Assembly (NCBI RefSeq): GCF_026420865.1
Contig: NZ_JAPCWC010000008.1
Span: forward strand, 1 to 64,000
DNA: 64,000 nt
Source of the DNA: Novosphingobium clariflavum
GTDB lineage: Bacteria; Pseudomonadota; Alphaproteobacteria; Sphingomonadales; Sphingomonadaceae
Reading direction: 5' to 3'
The notes beneath the pieces were generated by a model. That model worked only from the letters and a program-made list of their open reading frames with translations, had not been told where the DNA came from and did not search any database. The translations under genes were made by a program, and so were the position numbers. This document shows positions 48,862 through 58,853 of the stretch, piece after piece (position 1 is the first letter of the stretch; each line of letters begins with the position of its first letter).

Positions 48862-50136
48862 GTGCAGCACGAAAGTATCCTGTCGCCAAAGGAAAGGACC
48901 GCCTCGGCCCGGCGTTTCACGCTCCACCTCGTGCAGGCCGTCTGCACTGCCTGCGCTCTCACCGCCATGTTCGCTCAGGGCGAAACCGCCCGCGCCCTTG
49001 CCACCGTCGCCGCCGCCTGTTCGCTCTTCACGCTCTTCGTGGGGGTGCTCATGGGGCGCCGCGCGGTCGCCGAACTGGACGACCACATCCGGCTGGTCGA
49101 CGAGGCGCGCAACGCCCACAGCCAGGTCGAGGAGCTGTTCGCGATGACCGACATGCTCCAGGCCGCAGAGGACTACGACGACGCCGGTGCCGTGCTGATG
49201 GCCACGGCCTTGCGCCTGCTGCCGGAATTCGGCGGCGCCCTCTACGTCTTCAACAATTCGCGCGACCGGCTGGACCTTGCCAAGTCCTGGGGACACTCCG
49301 ATTCGTTCCAGCCCGCCGCCAGCCTGCTGCCCGGTAACTGCTGGGCGCTCAAGCGCGGCAAAGCCCACGTCAATGCGCCCGCCCACGGCACCCTGAGCTG
49401 CATGCATGCGGTCGGCTCGGGCACCACGATCGAAAAACCGATGATGGCGCGCGGCCAGGTGGTCGGCCTGCTGATGCTGGCAAGCGCGGCGGTGGATGCC
49501 ATGGAACGCAACACCGACATCCACCGCATCGCCCGCGCCCTGGCCGATTCGATGTCGCTCGCGCTTTCCAACATCGCCCTGCGCGAAAAGCTGCGCACCC
49601 AGTCGCTGCGCGATCCGCTGACCGGGCTCTACAACCGCCGCTACATGGAAGACGCGCTCGAACGCTACATCAGCCTTGCCGAGCGCACCGGCACCGCCAC
49701 CTCGGTGGTCATGGTCGATCTCGACAACTTCAAGCGCGTCAACGACGAGTACGGCCATGCCAAGGGCGATGCTGTTCTGCGCGACGTCGCCGCACAGCTC
49801 GTCGGAGCACTGCGTCCCTCCGATGTCGTTGCCCGCTACGGCGGCGAGGAACTCGTCCTGATCCTTCCCAAGTGCAGTCTCGACAACGCGGCAACCAAGG
49901 CGGAAGTCCTGCGCAAGCGGATCGAGAGCCTTTCGGAGGCGCACGGCGTGGCGATCAGCGCTTCGTTCGGCATCGCCTCGGTGCCGGAGACCGCGACCAA
50001 GGCCGCAGATGTCGTCCCCGGCGCCGACTGCGCGCTTTACGCCGCCAAGCAAGGCGGCAAGAACCGCGTGGTTGTCGCCGAACGGCGCGGCAAGCGGGAC
50101 GAAGTTCCGGCGCCGCGCCTGACCGTCACCGGCTGA
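48862..50136 (+). CDS. Membrane GAF-GGDEF diguanylate cyclase
   Basis: A 424-aa protein starting at GTG. Two membrane segments (LHLVQAVCTACALTAMFAQ; TVAAACSLFTLFVGVLMG), a GAF-like middle ('LRLLPEFGGALYVFNNSRDRLDL...GTTIEKPMMARGQVVGLLMLA') and a GGDEF domain with 'RYGGEEL' and an upstream RPSD I-site, 'LTGLYNRRYMEDALER'. It probably makes c-di-GMP in response to a small signal sensed by GAF. Confidence 0.93.
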   Translation: MQHESILSPKERTASARRFTLHLVQAVCTACALTAMFAQGETARALATVAAACSLFTLFVGVLMGRRAVAELDDHIRLVDEARNAHSQVEELFAMTDMLQAAEDYDDAGAVLMATALRLLPEFGGALYVFNNSRDRLDLAKSWGHSDSFQPAASLLPGNCWALKRGKAHVNAPAHGTLSCMHAVGSGTTIEKPMMARGQVVGLLMLASAAVDAMERNTDIHRIARALADSMSLALSNIALREKLRTQSLRDPLTGLYNRRYMEDALERYISLAERTGTATSVVMVDLDNFKRVNDEYGHAKGDAVLRDVAAQLVGALRPSDVVARYGGEELVLILPKCSLDNAATKAEVLRKRIESLSEAHGVAISASFGIASVPETATKAADVVPGADCALYAAKQGGKNRVVVAERRGKRDEVPAPRLTVTG

Positions 50137-50154
50137 TCCGGGCAAGAGCCGGGT

Positions 50155-50206
50155 TAAAGCAGTTTCCGAGTCATCAGGTAATTCCACCTGATTAGAAAAC
50201 GCTCCA
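50155..50206. repeat. Interspersed palindrome related to the 44771 repeat
   Basis: Contains TCAGGT/ACCTGA (50174-50191) and the flanking AGTTTC/GAAAAC elements. It resembles the 44771-44877 repeat in arm composition. The 50137-50504 gap also holds the pnp terminator; nothing else is visible there. Confidence 0.5.
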
Positions 50207-50394
50207 AGCGGCGCGGCAGAGCCGCCAGATCGGCGTTCACCCCCCGGGCAGATGTCACGCTCTTTCGCGGCAAGGCCGAACAGCATCGTTCCGGTGCTGA
50301 TCCCCTCGCCCTTGCCCTTGGGCGGACCGTATCCATCGCAGACCCGCAACCCATCGCCGGGCAGAGGCGCGGCAGCGCACCTTGCATGCACATG

Positions 50395-50427
50395 AAAACG
50401 CGCCCGAACTCCAGGAGTCCGGGCGCG
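50395..50427 (-). terminator. Terminator of the pnp transcript
   Basis: CGCGCCCG...CTCC (50399-50412) and its complement at 50414-50427 form a long GC-rich hairpin, followed on the minus strand by TTTT. It lies about 80 bases past the pnp stop. Confidence 0.75.
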
Positions 50428-50504
50428 CTTCATGTTCCGAGCGACCTCGGAGCACCGACCGCTTTACCGTCAGTGCCCGTCAAAGGCCACTGATCGCCTT
50501 GCGA

Positions 50505-52817
50505 TCAGTCTTCCTTCAGGAACGCCGGCATGTGGTCGGGGTCACCGCCACCGTTGTCGCCGCCGCGCGGACCGCGGGGACCGCGCCCTTCACCACGGGG
50601 ACCACGATCGTTGCCGCCACGGCCACCATCACGGCGCGGCCCACGACGGTCGCCACCACGTCCACCTTCGCGATCGCCGCGCGGTTCACGCGGTTCGCGG
50701 GCCGGACGGGTGTCTTCCAGCTCGGCACCGGTTTCCTGGTCGACGACGCGCATCGACAGGCGAACCTTGCCGCGCGGGTCGATCTCGAGGACCTTGACCT
50801 TGACTTCCTGGCCTTCCTTGACGACGTCGGTCGGCTTCTCGACACGCTCGTTCTTCATTTCGGAGACGTGGACGAGGCCGTCCTTGCCGCCCATGAAGTT
50901 CACGAAGGCACCGAAGTCGACGATGTTGACGACCTTGCCGGTGTAGATCTTGCCGACTTCCGCTTCCTCGACGATGCCGAGGATCCACTTCTTGGCGGCT
51001 TCGATCTGGTTCACGTCCGAAGACGAGATCTTGATCACGCCTTCGTCGTCGATGTCGACCTTGGCGCCGGTTTCGGCAACGATCTCGCGGATCACCTTGC
51101 CGCCGGTGCCGATGACGTCACGGATCTTCGACTTGTCGATCTGGATCGTCTCGATGCGCGGTGCGTGGGCCGACAGTTCGGTGCGGGCCGAACCCAGAGC
51201 CTTGTTCATCTCACCCAGGATGTGCGCGCGGCCGGCCTTCGCCTGCTCCAGCGCCTTGCCCATGATTTCCTTGGTGATGCCGGCGATCTTGATGTCCATC
51301 TGCATCGTGGTGATGCCGTTCTCGGTGCCGGCCACCTTGAAGTCCATGTCGCCGAGGTGATCCTCGTCGCCCAGGATGTCCGAGAGGACCGCGAACTCGT
51401 CGCCTTCCAGGATCAGGCCCATGGCGATGCCCGAAACCGGACGGGCCAGCGGCACGCCGGCGTCCATCATCGAAAGGCAGCCGCCGCAGATCGTCGCCAT
51501 CGAGGACGAGCCGTTCGACTCGGTGATGTCCGAGAGGATGCGGATGGTGTAGGGGAAGTCTTCCTTGGCGGGCAGCACCGGGTGCAGCGCGCGCCATGCC
51601 AGCTTGCCGTGGCCGATCTCACGACGGCCCGGGGCGCCGAAGCGGCCCACTTCACCGACCGAGTAGGGCGGGAAGTTGTAGTGCAGCATGAACGACGAGT
51701 ACGACAGGCCTTCGAGGCCGTCGATCATCTGCTCGGCGTCCTTGGTGCCCAGCGTGGTGGTGCAGATCGCCTGCGTTTCACCGCGGGTGAACAGCGCCGA
51801 ACCGTGGGTGCGCGGCAGGAAGCCGACCATCGATTCGATCGGGCGGACCTGATCGAGCTTGCGGCCGTCGATGCGCTTGCCGTCCTTGAGGATGGCGGTG
51901 CGAACGATTTCCGCTTCCAGCTTCTTCATGGTCTTGATGGCGACCATCTGCGTCTGCGGGGTTTCGTCCGAGAACGCTTCCTTCGCCTTGGCGCGCGCGG
52001 CGTTGAGGGCGTTGGCGCGGGCCGACTTGTCGGTCAGCTTGTAGGCAGCGGTGACGTCCTTGCCGACGGCCTTCTTGAGCTTCGCCTTGATGTCGGCGGT
52101 GTTGTCCGACAGGTCGATTTCCCAGGGGTCCTTGGCAGCCTGCTCGGCGAGGTCGATCACGAGGTTCACGACCTTGCGGCATTCGTCATGCGCGAACATG
52201 ACGGCGCCCAGCATCTCTTCCTCGGTCAGCTCCTTGGCTTCCGATTCCACCATCATCACGGCATCGCCGGTGGCGGCGACGACGAGATCGAGGCGGCCAT
52301 CGGCCAGCGCAGCGGTCTGCTTGGGGTTCAGGGTGTATTCGCCATCGACGAAGCCGACGCGGCAGGCACCGATCGGGCCCATGAACGGCACGCCCGAGAT
52401 GGTCAGCGCAGCCGAAGCGGCGATCATCGCCACGATGTCGGCCTCGGTTTCGCCGTCAAAGCTCAGGACCTGGGCGATGACGTTGATTTCGTTGTAGAAA
52501 CCTTCGGGGAACAGCGGACGGACCGGACGGTCGATCAGGCGGCTGGTCAGCGTTTCCTTTTCGGTGGCGCCGCGTTCACGCTTGAAGAAGCCACCCGGAA
52601 TGCGGCCGGCGGCCGAAAACTTTTCCTGGTAGTGCACGGTCAGCGGGAAGAAGTCCTGGCCTTCCTTCACCGACTTGGCGGCGGTCACCGCGCAGAGCAC
52701 GACCGTTTCGCCATAGGTGGCGAGGACCGCGCCGTCGGCCTGACGGGCCACGCGGCCGGTTTCGAGAGTGAGCGTCTTGCCGCCCCACTCCATGCTTACG
52801 GTTTTGACGTCGAACAT
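50505..52817 (-). CDS. pnp: Polyribonucleotide nucleotidyltransferase (PNPase)
   Basis: A 770-aa PNPase, slightly longer than the 711-aa E. coli enzyme because of a Gly/Arg/Asp-rich tail (about 65 residues). Two RNase PH domains ('[20 protein letters not shown]', '[22 protein letters not shown]', '[26 protein letters not shown]'), a KH domain ('[21 protein letters not shown]') and an S1 domain ('[21 protein letters not shown]') are in order. It degrades RNA 3'-5' by phosphorolysis. GAGGAAAAC precedes the ATG. rpsO-pnp order is conserved. Confidence 0.99.
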   Translation of the reverse strand: MFDVKTVSMEWGGKTLTLETGRVARQADGAVLATYGETVVLCAVTAAKSVKEGQDFFPLTVHYQEKFSAAGRIPGGFFKRERGATEKETLTSRLIDRPVRPLFPEGFYNEINVIAQVLSFDGETEADIVAMIAASAALTISGVPFMGPIGACRVGFVDGEYTLNPKQTAALADGRLDLVVAATGDAVMMVESEAKELTEEEMLGAVMFAHDECRKVVNLVIDLAEQAAKDPWEIDLSDNTADIKAKLKKAVGKDVTAAYKLTDKSARANALNAARAKAKEAFSDETPQTQMVAIKTMKKLEAEIVRTAILKDGKRIDGRKLDQVRPIESMVGFLPRTHGSALFTRGETQAICTTTLGTKDAEQMIDGLEGLSYSSFMLHYNFPPYSVGEVGRFGAPGRREIGHGKLAWRALHPVLPAKEDFPYTIRILSDITESNGSSSMATICGGCLSMMDAGVPLARPVSGIAMGLILEGDEFAVLSDILGDEDHLGDMDFKVAGTENGITTMQMDIKIAGITKEIMGKALEQAKAGRAHILGEMNKALGSARTELSAHAPRIETIQIDKSKIRDVIGTGGKVIREIVAETGAKVDIDDEGVIKISSSDVNQIEAAKKWILGIVEEAEVGKIYTGKVVNIVDFGAFVNFMGGKDGLVHVSEMKNERVEKPTDVVKEGQEVKVKVLEIDPRGKVRLSMRVVDQETGAELEDTRPAREPREPRGDREGGRGGDRRGPRRDGGRGGNDRGPRGEGRGPRGPRGGDNGGGDPDHMPAFLKED

Positions 52818-52948
52818 AAGAGGTTTTCCTCAGCCCACCGGCCCTATTGCGCGGCGGGGTTTACTGCCGGGTATGCCGTCCCGGTCCGGTATGGGGCCGT
52901 TTCGACCCTCAGGCCCTCCGCCGGATTGCGAAGGAGCCCCTGATGCAA

Positions 52949-52973
52949 GAAGCGGCCCGCTAGGGGCCGCTTC
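52949..52973 (-). terminator. Terminator after rpsO
   Basis: GAAGCGGCCC and GGGCCGCTTC pair around GCTAG, followed on the minus strand by TT. It lies between rpsO and pnp and may be leaky. Confidence 0.7.
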
Positions 52974-52983
52974 CCGTTAAGTC

Positions 52984-53253
52984 TTACTTACGCAGACCCA
53001 GCTTCTGGATCAGGGCGTTGTACCGCGCGACGTCCTTCTTCTTCAGGTAGTCGAGCAGCGAGCGGCGCTTGTTGACCATGGCCAGCAGACCGCGACGCGA
53101 GTGGTTGTCCTTGTGGTGAGCCTTGAAGTGCTCGGTCAGATTGCGGATGCGCTCGGTGAGGATCGCGACCTGAACTTCCGGGCTGCCCGTGTCGCCAGCG
53201 ACGCGTGCGTTGTCCGAAATGATGTCCTGCTTCTTTTCAGCGGTAACCGACAT
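52984..53253 (-). CDS. rpsO: 30S ribosomal protein S15
   Basis: An 89-aa S15, the usual length: '[35 protein letters not shown]', then '[28 protein letters not shown]'. It binds 16S rRNA and can repress its own translation. truB ends six bases upstream. Confidence 0.99.
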   Translation of the reverse strand: MSVTAEKKQDIISDNARVAGDTGSPEVQVAILTERIRNLTEHFKAHHKDNHSRRGLLAMVNKRRSLLDYLKKKDVARYNALIQKLGLRK

Positions 53254-53259
53254 AGTACT

Positions 53260-54183
53260 TTACTCCGCGACATCCGATAGATTGAACCCTCTGACGACGC
53301 GGGCTTCTCCGCCCGAAAGCTCCATCAGCGCGACGGGTGTGATCCCTTCTCGCGCCCAATGCAGCCCGTCTTCATAAGGCAGTCCGGTCAGAACGCGGCC
53401 CTGGCGGACCGCTCTTGCCTGCTCCGAACCGAGGTCGATGGCCGGGATGTCGTCCAGCCCCACCTCCAGTGGCAAGAGTATCTGTTCAAGCGCTGCCCCC
53501 TTGCCGATTTCGTTCAATTTGTCCAGCGAAATCGCGTGAGACAGGTCGAACGGACCGGCCTTTACGCGGCGTAGCATGGAGACTGTTCCGCAGGTTCCAA
53601 GGGCCTGTGCGATGTCGCGTGCAAGGGACCGGATGTACGTGCCCTTGGAGACGTGGGCCCGCAGGGTAGCGCCCTCCTCCGCATCGAATCGCTCGAGGCT
53701 CAGTTCGAAGATCGTCACGCTGCGCGACTTCATTTCGACCTCCTGCCCGGCGCGCGCCAGATCGTAGGCGCGCTCGCCATCGACCTTCAGCGCCGAATAG
53801 ATCGGCGGCACCTGCTCGATCGGGCCGGTGAAGCGCGGCAGCACGGCCTCCACCTCGGCCTGCGAGGGGCGGACGACGCTGGTGGCGATGACCTTGCCCT
53901 CAAGGTCGAGCGTGTCGGTCTCCTCGCCGAAGCGCACGGTGAACGCGTAGGTCTTGCTGGCATCGAGCATCCGCCCGGTCAGCTTGGTCGCCTCGCCGAG
54001 GGCAACCGGCAGGATGCCGGTGGCCAGCGGATCGAGCGTGCCGCCGTGGCCGACCTTGACCTTCTTGCCATAGCCCGCCTCGCGCAAGTTGCGCTTCACG
54101 GCGGCAACCGCCTGGGTCGAGCCGAGGCCCAGCGGCTTGTCGAGAATGATCCAGCCATGCGGCGTCTTCAGGGTTTCGCTCAT
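53260..54183 (-). CDS. truB: tRNA pseudouridine(55) synthase TruB
   Basis: A 307-aa TruB. 'PHGWIILDKPLGLGSTQAV' and the catalytic 'VGHGGTLDPLATGILP' (Asp nucleophile), 'KTYAFTVRFGEETDTLDLEG', 'QVPPIYSALKVDGERAYDLAR' and 'KGTYIRSLARDIAQAL' are all present. It isomerises U55 in the T-arm of tRNA. ATG at 54183 with GGGGAAGG upstream; an in-frame TTG 12 bases earlier is less likely. Confidence 0.98.
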   Translation of the reverse strand: MSETLKTPHGWIILDKPLGLGSTQAVAAVKRNLREAGYGKKVKVGHGGTLDPLATGILPVALGEATKLTGRMLDASKTYAFTVRFGEETDTLDLEGKVIATSVVRPSQAEVEAVLPRFTGPIEQVPPIYSALKVDGERAYDLARAGQEVEMKSRSVTIFELSLERFDAEEGATLRAHVSKGTYIRSLARDIAQALGTCGTVSMLRRVKAGPFDLSHAISLDKLNEIGKGAALEQILLPLEVGLDDIPAIDLGSEQARAVRQGRVLTGLPYEDGLHWAREGITPVALMELSGGEARVVRGFNLSDVAE

Positions 54184-54229
54184 GCCCTTCCCCAAGGCGA
54201 GGCAGGCGGCGATGTCAACGCCCGACGGT

Positions 54230-54916
54230 TCAAACCCCGCCGACAGCGCGCGCCAGCGCCTCGTAATGATCGAGCATCCACAGCACCGGCGGCAGCACCA
54301 CCCGCTGCACCAGCCCGAGGCCCGGCGCCAGCCAGGGCAGCACGACGATCAGCAGCACGATGATCGGGAACCCGTAAGGCCGCAGCCGGGCATAGCGGCG
54401 CGCAAGACCGTCGGGCAGCAGCCCCTCGACGATGTGCGAGCCGTCGAAGGGCGGGATCGGCAGCAAATTGAAGAACGCCAGGAAGACGTTTACCATGACG
54501 AAGAAGCCGAGGCTCGTCACGACGAACGAGAGCACCGACCCACTGCCATCGCCGAAGAAGCGCATCAGCAGGCCGAGCAGGACCGAGCCCAGCGCGGCGA
54601 GCACGAGATTGCTGAGCGGCCCGGCGGCTGCGACCACCATCATGCCCCGGCGCGGATTGCGCAGGCGCCAGGCGTTCACCGGCACCGGCTTCGCCCAGCC
54701 CAGCACCGGCGCTCCGGTCAGCGCCAGAAAGCCCGGCAGGATGAGCGTGCCGAACGGATCGACATGGCGCAGCGGATTGAGCGACAGCCGCCGCTGCTCC
54801 CGCGCGGTCGGATCGCCGAGTGCGAGGGCAGTCCAGCCATGGGCGACCTCATGGAAGACGATGGCGACGATGAGGGGAACGATGAGCGCCGCGGCTTGCA
54901 GCAGGGTATTTTCCAT
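54230..54916 (-). CDS. Site-2 protease family membrane peptidase (M50)
   Basis: A 228-aa protein with the HEVAH metal-binding motif in the first membrane helix, a 'VVAAAGPLSNLVLAALGSVL' helix and the 'NLLPIPPFDGSHIV' (N-x2-P-x4-DG) zinc-ligand motif. Five to six membrane segments. It belongs to the short S2P-like branch; substrates unknown. Confidence 0.94.
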   Translation of the reverse strand: MENTLLQAAALIVPLIVAIVFHEVAHGWTALALGDPTAREQRRLSLNPLRHVDPFGTLILPGFLALTGAPVLGWAKPVPVNAWRLRNPRRGMMVVAAAGPLSNLVLAALGSVLLGLLMRFFGDGSGSVLSFVVTSLGFFVMVNVFLAFFNLLPIPPFDGSHIVEGLLPDGLARRYARLRPYGFPIIVLLIVVLPWLAPGLGLVQRVVLPPVLWMLDHYEALARAVGGV

Positions 54917-54972
54917 GCCGCCGATCTAGGAAGCGTACCGCGCTATCGCAATGGCCGCCTCGCCGGACCGGC

Positions 54973-55893
54973 TCAGAGCGGATAGCCCAGTTCCTCCAGC
55001 GGCAGGTCGCGCAGTTCCATCAGACGGCGGTTGCTTTCAGGATAGTGCGCGGCGATGCGGGCCTGCATGCGCGGCGAAAGCCGCGCCGGGCGGTTGTTGA
55101 TCACCGGCACCCGGCCTGCCAGCCACTTGGCACCATGGCGCAGCGCCTGGCTGCCCGGCAGATCGATGACATAGTGCTTGTTCACCACCGACTGGCGCGA
55201 GAACAGGTTGGCCCCGCGCACCATCGCCAGCCCCACCGCCCCCAGCGAACGATTCGCGCGCGAGCCCTCCGGCGGCAGGCTCTCGATCGCGAGGCCGAGG
55301 TCCTGCTGCATCCGCGCAATCAGCACATCGCGCTCGCGCAGCCATTCATAGGGATAGACGTGGACGTGATCGCGTCCGAACAGGGCGTCGTAATGGGCGA
55401 TCAGCCGGTCATATTCGAAATGCTCGAATTCGAAGGCCGGCGCCTTCCACGGACGGGTCAGCGCGCCGCGCACCTTGCGCGCAGTCTCGAAATAACGGTG
55501 GGAGCCCCAGGTGCCGCCGCCCGAGACGTACTGCGCATAGCTCGCCCGGCAGATGTCGAACTGGTTGCGGATGAAGATGACGATATGCGCGTCCGGCAGC
55601 ACCGCCTTGATCCGCCGCGCCACTTCCGGGGCGAGGAACCCGTGCAGCCCGCCATTGTGGAGATAGCCCGAGAGGTTCTCCTCGCTCAGCAGAACCGGAC
55701 GGTTGCGGCCATGCAGCGAGAGCACCTCGCTCGCCTGCTCGGGGCAGAAATGCATGCCGCAAGGCTTGAGAAAGGCTTCCTGCACGGTCTGCCGCGGCAC
55801 ATAGTCATGACTGGTGGCGCTGGGGAACAGCTGTTGCTGCAGCCAGGTCGTGGCTGTCTTGTGATATCCCAGATGAACTATCGCACTCTGCAT
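54973..55893 (-). CDS. Sulfotransferase-family protein
   Basis: A 306-aa protein: the N-terminal phosphosulfate-binding loop 'VHLGYHKTATTWLQQQLF' and the 3'-phosphate region 'DAHIVIFIRNQFDICRASYAQYV' are as in PAPS-dependent sulfotransferases. Start at 55893 was chosen for similarity; the frame is open further upstream. It could modify a surface carbohydrate or lipid. Confidence 0.88.
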   Translation of the reverse strand: MQSAIVHLGYHKTATTWLQQQLFPSATSHDYVPRQTVQEAFLKPCGMHFCPEQASEVLSLHGRNRPVLLSEENLSGYLHNGGLHGFLAPEVARRIKAVLPDAHIVIFIRNQFDICRASYAQYVSGGGTWGSHRYFETARKVRGALTRPWKAPAFEFEHFEYDRLIAHYDALFGRDHVHVYPYEWLRERDVLIARMQQDLGLAIESLPPEGSRANRSLGAVGLAMVRGANLFSRQSVVNKHYVIDLPGSQALRHGAKWLAGRVPVINNRPARLSPRMQARIAAHYPESNRRLMELRDLPLEELGYPL

Positions 55894-56070
55894 CTCGGCC
55901 CGTCTGCACCCGTTGTCGCACTGCCAACGAGGGGACGGTGTAGAAGTTGCCTGCGAATTTCGCATAGTTTGCGGCGAAATGACAGCGTGCCGGGAACAGC
56001 TGCGGCAGTCGGAATGCGATGCCCCCCCGGGGAGGAAATATCTTAACCCTGCAGCGTCAACAGTACCGCC

Positions 56071-56454
56071 ATGGCCAACGAACCCTTGTCGGAACATTGT
56101 TCCTTGTTGTCGAAGCCCGGAGGGCCGCCCAGGCCGGCCGACCGTCCGGCCGATTGCCCGAAGGACGCCGCATATATCAAGCCGGTCGGCGCCGGCACAT
56201 CGACCTTGCCCGGCAACGCGCCGTTCCCGATTGTCTTCGAAGGCGGCGACGGTGACGACAAGGTCACTTTGGTGGGTCAAAGCAAGGCCGGGGTCATGGT
56301 CTTCGGCGGCAAGGGAAACGACAGCCTTCTGGTGGAAGACAGATGGACCTGGCTGGTCCATGAACTGACCCCGCCCGGAGCCCTGTCGCTCGCACTGGTC
56401 ATCGCGATATTGCTTGGGCTGATCACGTTACGGGCATTGCGGCTGGGCGAGTAG
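56071..56454 (+). CDS. Membrane-anchored protein with RTX-like motif
   Basis: A 127-aa protein. The middle has two GGxGxD-type units (EGGDGDDKVTLVG and FGGKGNDSLLV), as in calcium-binding RTX nonapeptides, and the end is one membrane helix (ALSLALVIAILLGLITLRALRL) with a short basic tail, like a C-terminal sorting anchor. Divergent from the sulfotransferase. Function unknown. Confidence 0.65.
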   Translation: MANEPLSEHCSLLSKPGGPPRPADRPADCPKDAAYIKPVGAGTSTLPGNAPFPIVFEGGDGDDKVTLVGQSKAGVMVFGGKGNDSLLVEDRWTWLVHELTPPGALSLALVIAILLGLITLRALRLGE

Positions 56455-56460
56455 CGCCGG

Positions 56461-57051
56461 CTAGGCCAGCGATTCCCCGAAGTGACGGCGGCACAGCGCG
56501 ACGTAGCGGTCATTGCCGCCGATCTCGGTCTGCTGGCCTTCCCGCACCGCCGCGCCCGAGGCATCGACGCGCAGGTTCATCGTCGCCTTGCGGCCGCAGT
56601 GGCATACCGCCTTCAGCTCGATGAGCGCGTCGGCAATGCCCAGCAGCACCGCCGAGCCCGGAAACAGCTGCCCGCGAAAATCGGTGCGCAGTCCGTAGCA
56701 CAGCACCGGGATATTGGTCCGGTCAGCCAGACGCGCACATTGCCAGACCTGCTCGGGGGTCAGGAACTGCGCCTCGTCGATCAGCACGCAGGCAAGCGGT
56801 TCCACCGCGTGGACCGCCCCGACGCGCGCCGAAAGGTCGGTATCAGGCGAAAAGCGATGCGCCGCCGTGTGCAGGCCGATGCGGCTCTCGATCGCGTGAT
56901 CATCGCCCCCCTCGCCGCTGCCCCGGTCGTCGTGCGCGGCGGTCCACAGCATCGTGCGCATGCCGCGTTCGTGGTAGTTGAAATTCGCCTGGAGCAAGGT
57001 CGCCGACTTCCCGGCATTCATGCTGGCATAATAGAAATAGAGCTTGGCCAT
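56461..57051 (-). CDS. tdk: Thymidine kinase
   Basis: A 196-aa type II thymidine kinase: P-loop 'YASMNAGKSATLLQANFNY', 'VLIDEAQFL' (Walker B/DEAQF), 'RTNIPVLCYGLRTDFRGQLFPGS' and the zinc ligands CHCG...CRRH. It phosphorylates thymidine in salvage. Start at 57051 by family alignment. Confidence 0.97.
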   Translation of the reverse strand: MAKLYFYYASMNAGKSATLLQANFNYHERGMRTMLWTAAHDDRGSGEGGDDHAIESRIGLHTAAHRFSPDTDLSARVGAVHAVEPLACVLIDEAQFLTPEQVWQCARLADRTNIPVLCYGLRTDFRGQLFPGSAVLLGIADALIELKAVCHCGRKATMNLRVDASGAAVREGQQTEIGGNDRYVALCRRHFGESLA

Positions 57052-57182
57052 CGCAGCTGGGGATAACATGCCGGTTTGCCCCGCGCACGGGCACGATCCG
57101 CGATTGTCCCCGCTTGAATGGACAGGCCCAAGGTTATCTAATGGTTCCGGGCGGCACGCGGGGGCCGGGAGTGGAGGTGGTC

Positions 57183-58835
57183 ATGAGACGATGGATCGCC
57201 GTCTTTGCGGTCTTGGCACTGGCCGTGCTGGTTGCGGCCTACATCGCCCTGTTCCCGCTGGCACCGCAAGGCGGCGCGCTTGCCCCGCTGCTGTCCAGGC
57301 TTGACGATACCGCCGCCAACCTCGTCGTCCGTTCGGGGCGCGAACTGGCAGTGCTCACGCCGCTGGCGCTGGGGATCATCCTGGCGCTGCTGCTCGCCGC
57401 CAGCGCCCACCGCGCCGGCCTGGCCGCTGCCAGGGGCGCACGCAAGCGCATGCCGGGAGGCCGCAAGGGCAATCGCCCCGACCCCGATGCCGTCTGGCGC
57501 CCCGAACCGGAACCCGTCGAGGCGGAGATGGACCATGTCCCCGGCCTTGAGCGCCGCGCCGCCGGCGATGCGGAAGCCGGGACCGGCACGGGCGCGCCGG
57601 TCGCCGCCGCCCGCACGCCGGCGGCGCCGCCGCTGATGCCCGACCTTGACGACGAACCTGCCCTGCCGCCGATCCCCGGCGCGATCGTGCTGGCCCGCAA
57701 ACCGCGCGAGCGCACCACCAGCGAGCAGGCCTGGTTCGACGAGACCAGCTGGCTCGGCGGCCTGCCCCGTCTCGGCACGGCCGCCTGGCCCGCGGACGAA
57801 CGCGGCCCGCTGCCCTTCGCGGCCCAGCTGGACCTCGCCGCGATCGCCGCCGCCTGCCCCGACAGCCCTTTGCCCAGGTCCGGTTCGCTCGCCTTTTTCC
57901 TCGGCTCCGGCGCAGTCATCGAAGTGCCCGGCGCGCCGGAACTCTTCACCGAGCCGCCTCCCGGCCTGCCCCCCGCCTTCGACGAGGGAGGACACCCCCT
58001 GCCCGCCCATGCCGGTCCGCTGTCGCGCGCATTTTTCCCGTTCTGGCCGGTGGAACCGCTCTCTATGGACCTGCCCGGAGACACGGCCCCACGCAGCGAA
58101 GGCTTCACCGCAACCCAGCCCGCAGAGCACCTCTGGTGGCACGGCGCCGTGCACCTGGCCGATTGCCTGCACATGGCCCACCACAGCGCCGCCCATGCCG
58201 TCGCCACCGAGCGTGAGCGGGGAACCCTTGCAGCCGCGCGGCTGGCCCGGCTCGAACAGGATCCGACCACCAGCATCGAGGACCTCGACGAGGCCGGCGA
58301 GGCGCTGGCCGCCTGCGAACGGCAATTGCCCGCGATCCTGGCCGAACAGGCCAGTCTGGCACAAGTGGTGACGGCGATGGACGGTTTTGTCGCCGACCGC
58401 GATCCGTGGACGGCGCTCAACGCCGAGGAAATCGCGGTGCTGGGCGAACTGCTGGCCCATGTGCAGCGCGACTGCCCCACCCTCGTCCGCTTCTACGTGC
58501 CTGAAACGCTGGGAGAACTCACGACCTTGTCGCTGCGCGCGATGATGACCGGCGATGCCCGGGCCTTCGCGCAGGTGCCCGCGGCCGAGCTGGCGCGGAT
58601 CAACGATCAGCACCGCCTTGCCATCGGCCATCAGCACCAGCTTTTCGGCATCGCGGCGCCGCGTCCGCGCCATGCACCGCCGCCGGACGGCGACGTGCTG
58701 CTGCTCCAGCTCGGATGCGACGACATGATGGAATGGAACTGGGCCCACAAGGGCCTGTTCCAGTTCCGCCTCTCCGCCCGGGACATGGCCGAGCGGCGCT
58801 GGGACCGGGTAACGCTGACCTTCCTGCCGGAATAA
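57183..58835 (+). CDS. DUF1963-containing membrane protein
   Basis: A 550-aa protein. Two N-terminal membrane helices (WIAVFAVLALAVLVAAYIAL; LTPLALGIILALLLAASA), a Pro/Ala-rich linker, then a DUF1963 domain ('TSWLGGLPRLGTAAWPADERGPLPFAAQLDLAAIA', 'GSLAFFLGSGAVIEVPGAPE', 'LFQFRLSARDMAERRWDRVTLTF'). The start at 57183 has GGAGG upstream. Function unknown. Confidence 0.85.
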   Translation: MRRWIAVFAVLALAVLVAAYIALFPLAPQGGALAPLLSRLDDTAANLVVRSGRELAVLTPLALGIILALLLAASAHRAGLAAARGARKRMPGGRKGNRPDPDAVWRPEPEPVEAEMDHVPGLERRAAGDAEAGTGTGAPVAAARTPAAPPLMPDLDDEPALPPIPGAIVLARKPRERTTSEQAWFDETSWLGGLPRLGTAAWPADERGPLPFAAQLDLAAIAAACPDSPLPRSGSLAFFLGSGAVIEVPGAPELFTEPPPGLPPAFDEGGHPLPAHAGPLSRAFFPFWPVEPLSMDLPGDTAPRSEGFTATQPAEHLWWHGAVHLADCLHMAHHSAAHAVATERERGTLAAARLARLEQDPTTSIEDLDEAGEALAACERQLPAILAEQASLAQVVTAMDGFVADRDPWTALNAEEIAVLGELLAHVQRDCPTLVRFYVPETLGELTTLSLRAMMTGDARAFAQVPAAELARINDQHRLAIGHQHQLFGIAAPRPRHAPPPDGDVLLLQLGCDDMMEWNWAHKGLFQFRLSARDMAERRWDRVTLTFLPE

Positions 58836-58853
58836 CGACTCCGCGCGGAAGAC

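Noticed and set aside
50382..52943. Long plus-strand frame opposite pnp
   Set aside because: Antisense shadow in GC-rich DNA with no recognisable motif and no ribosome site.
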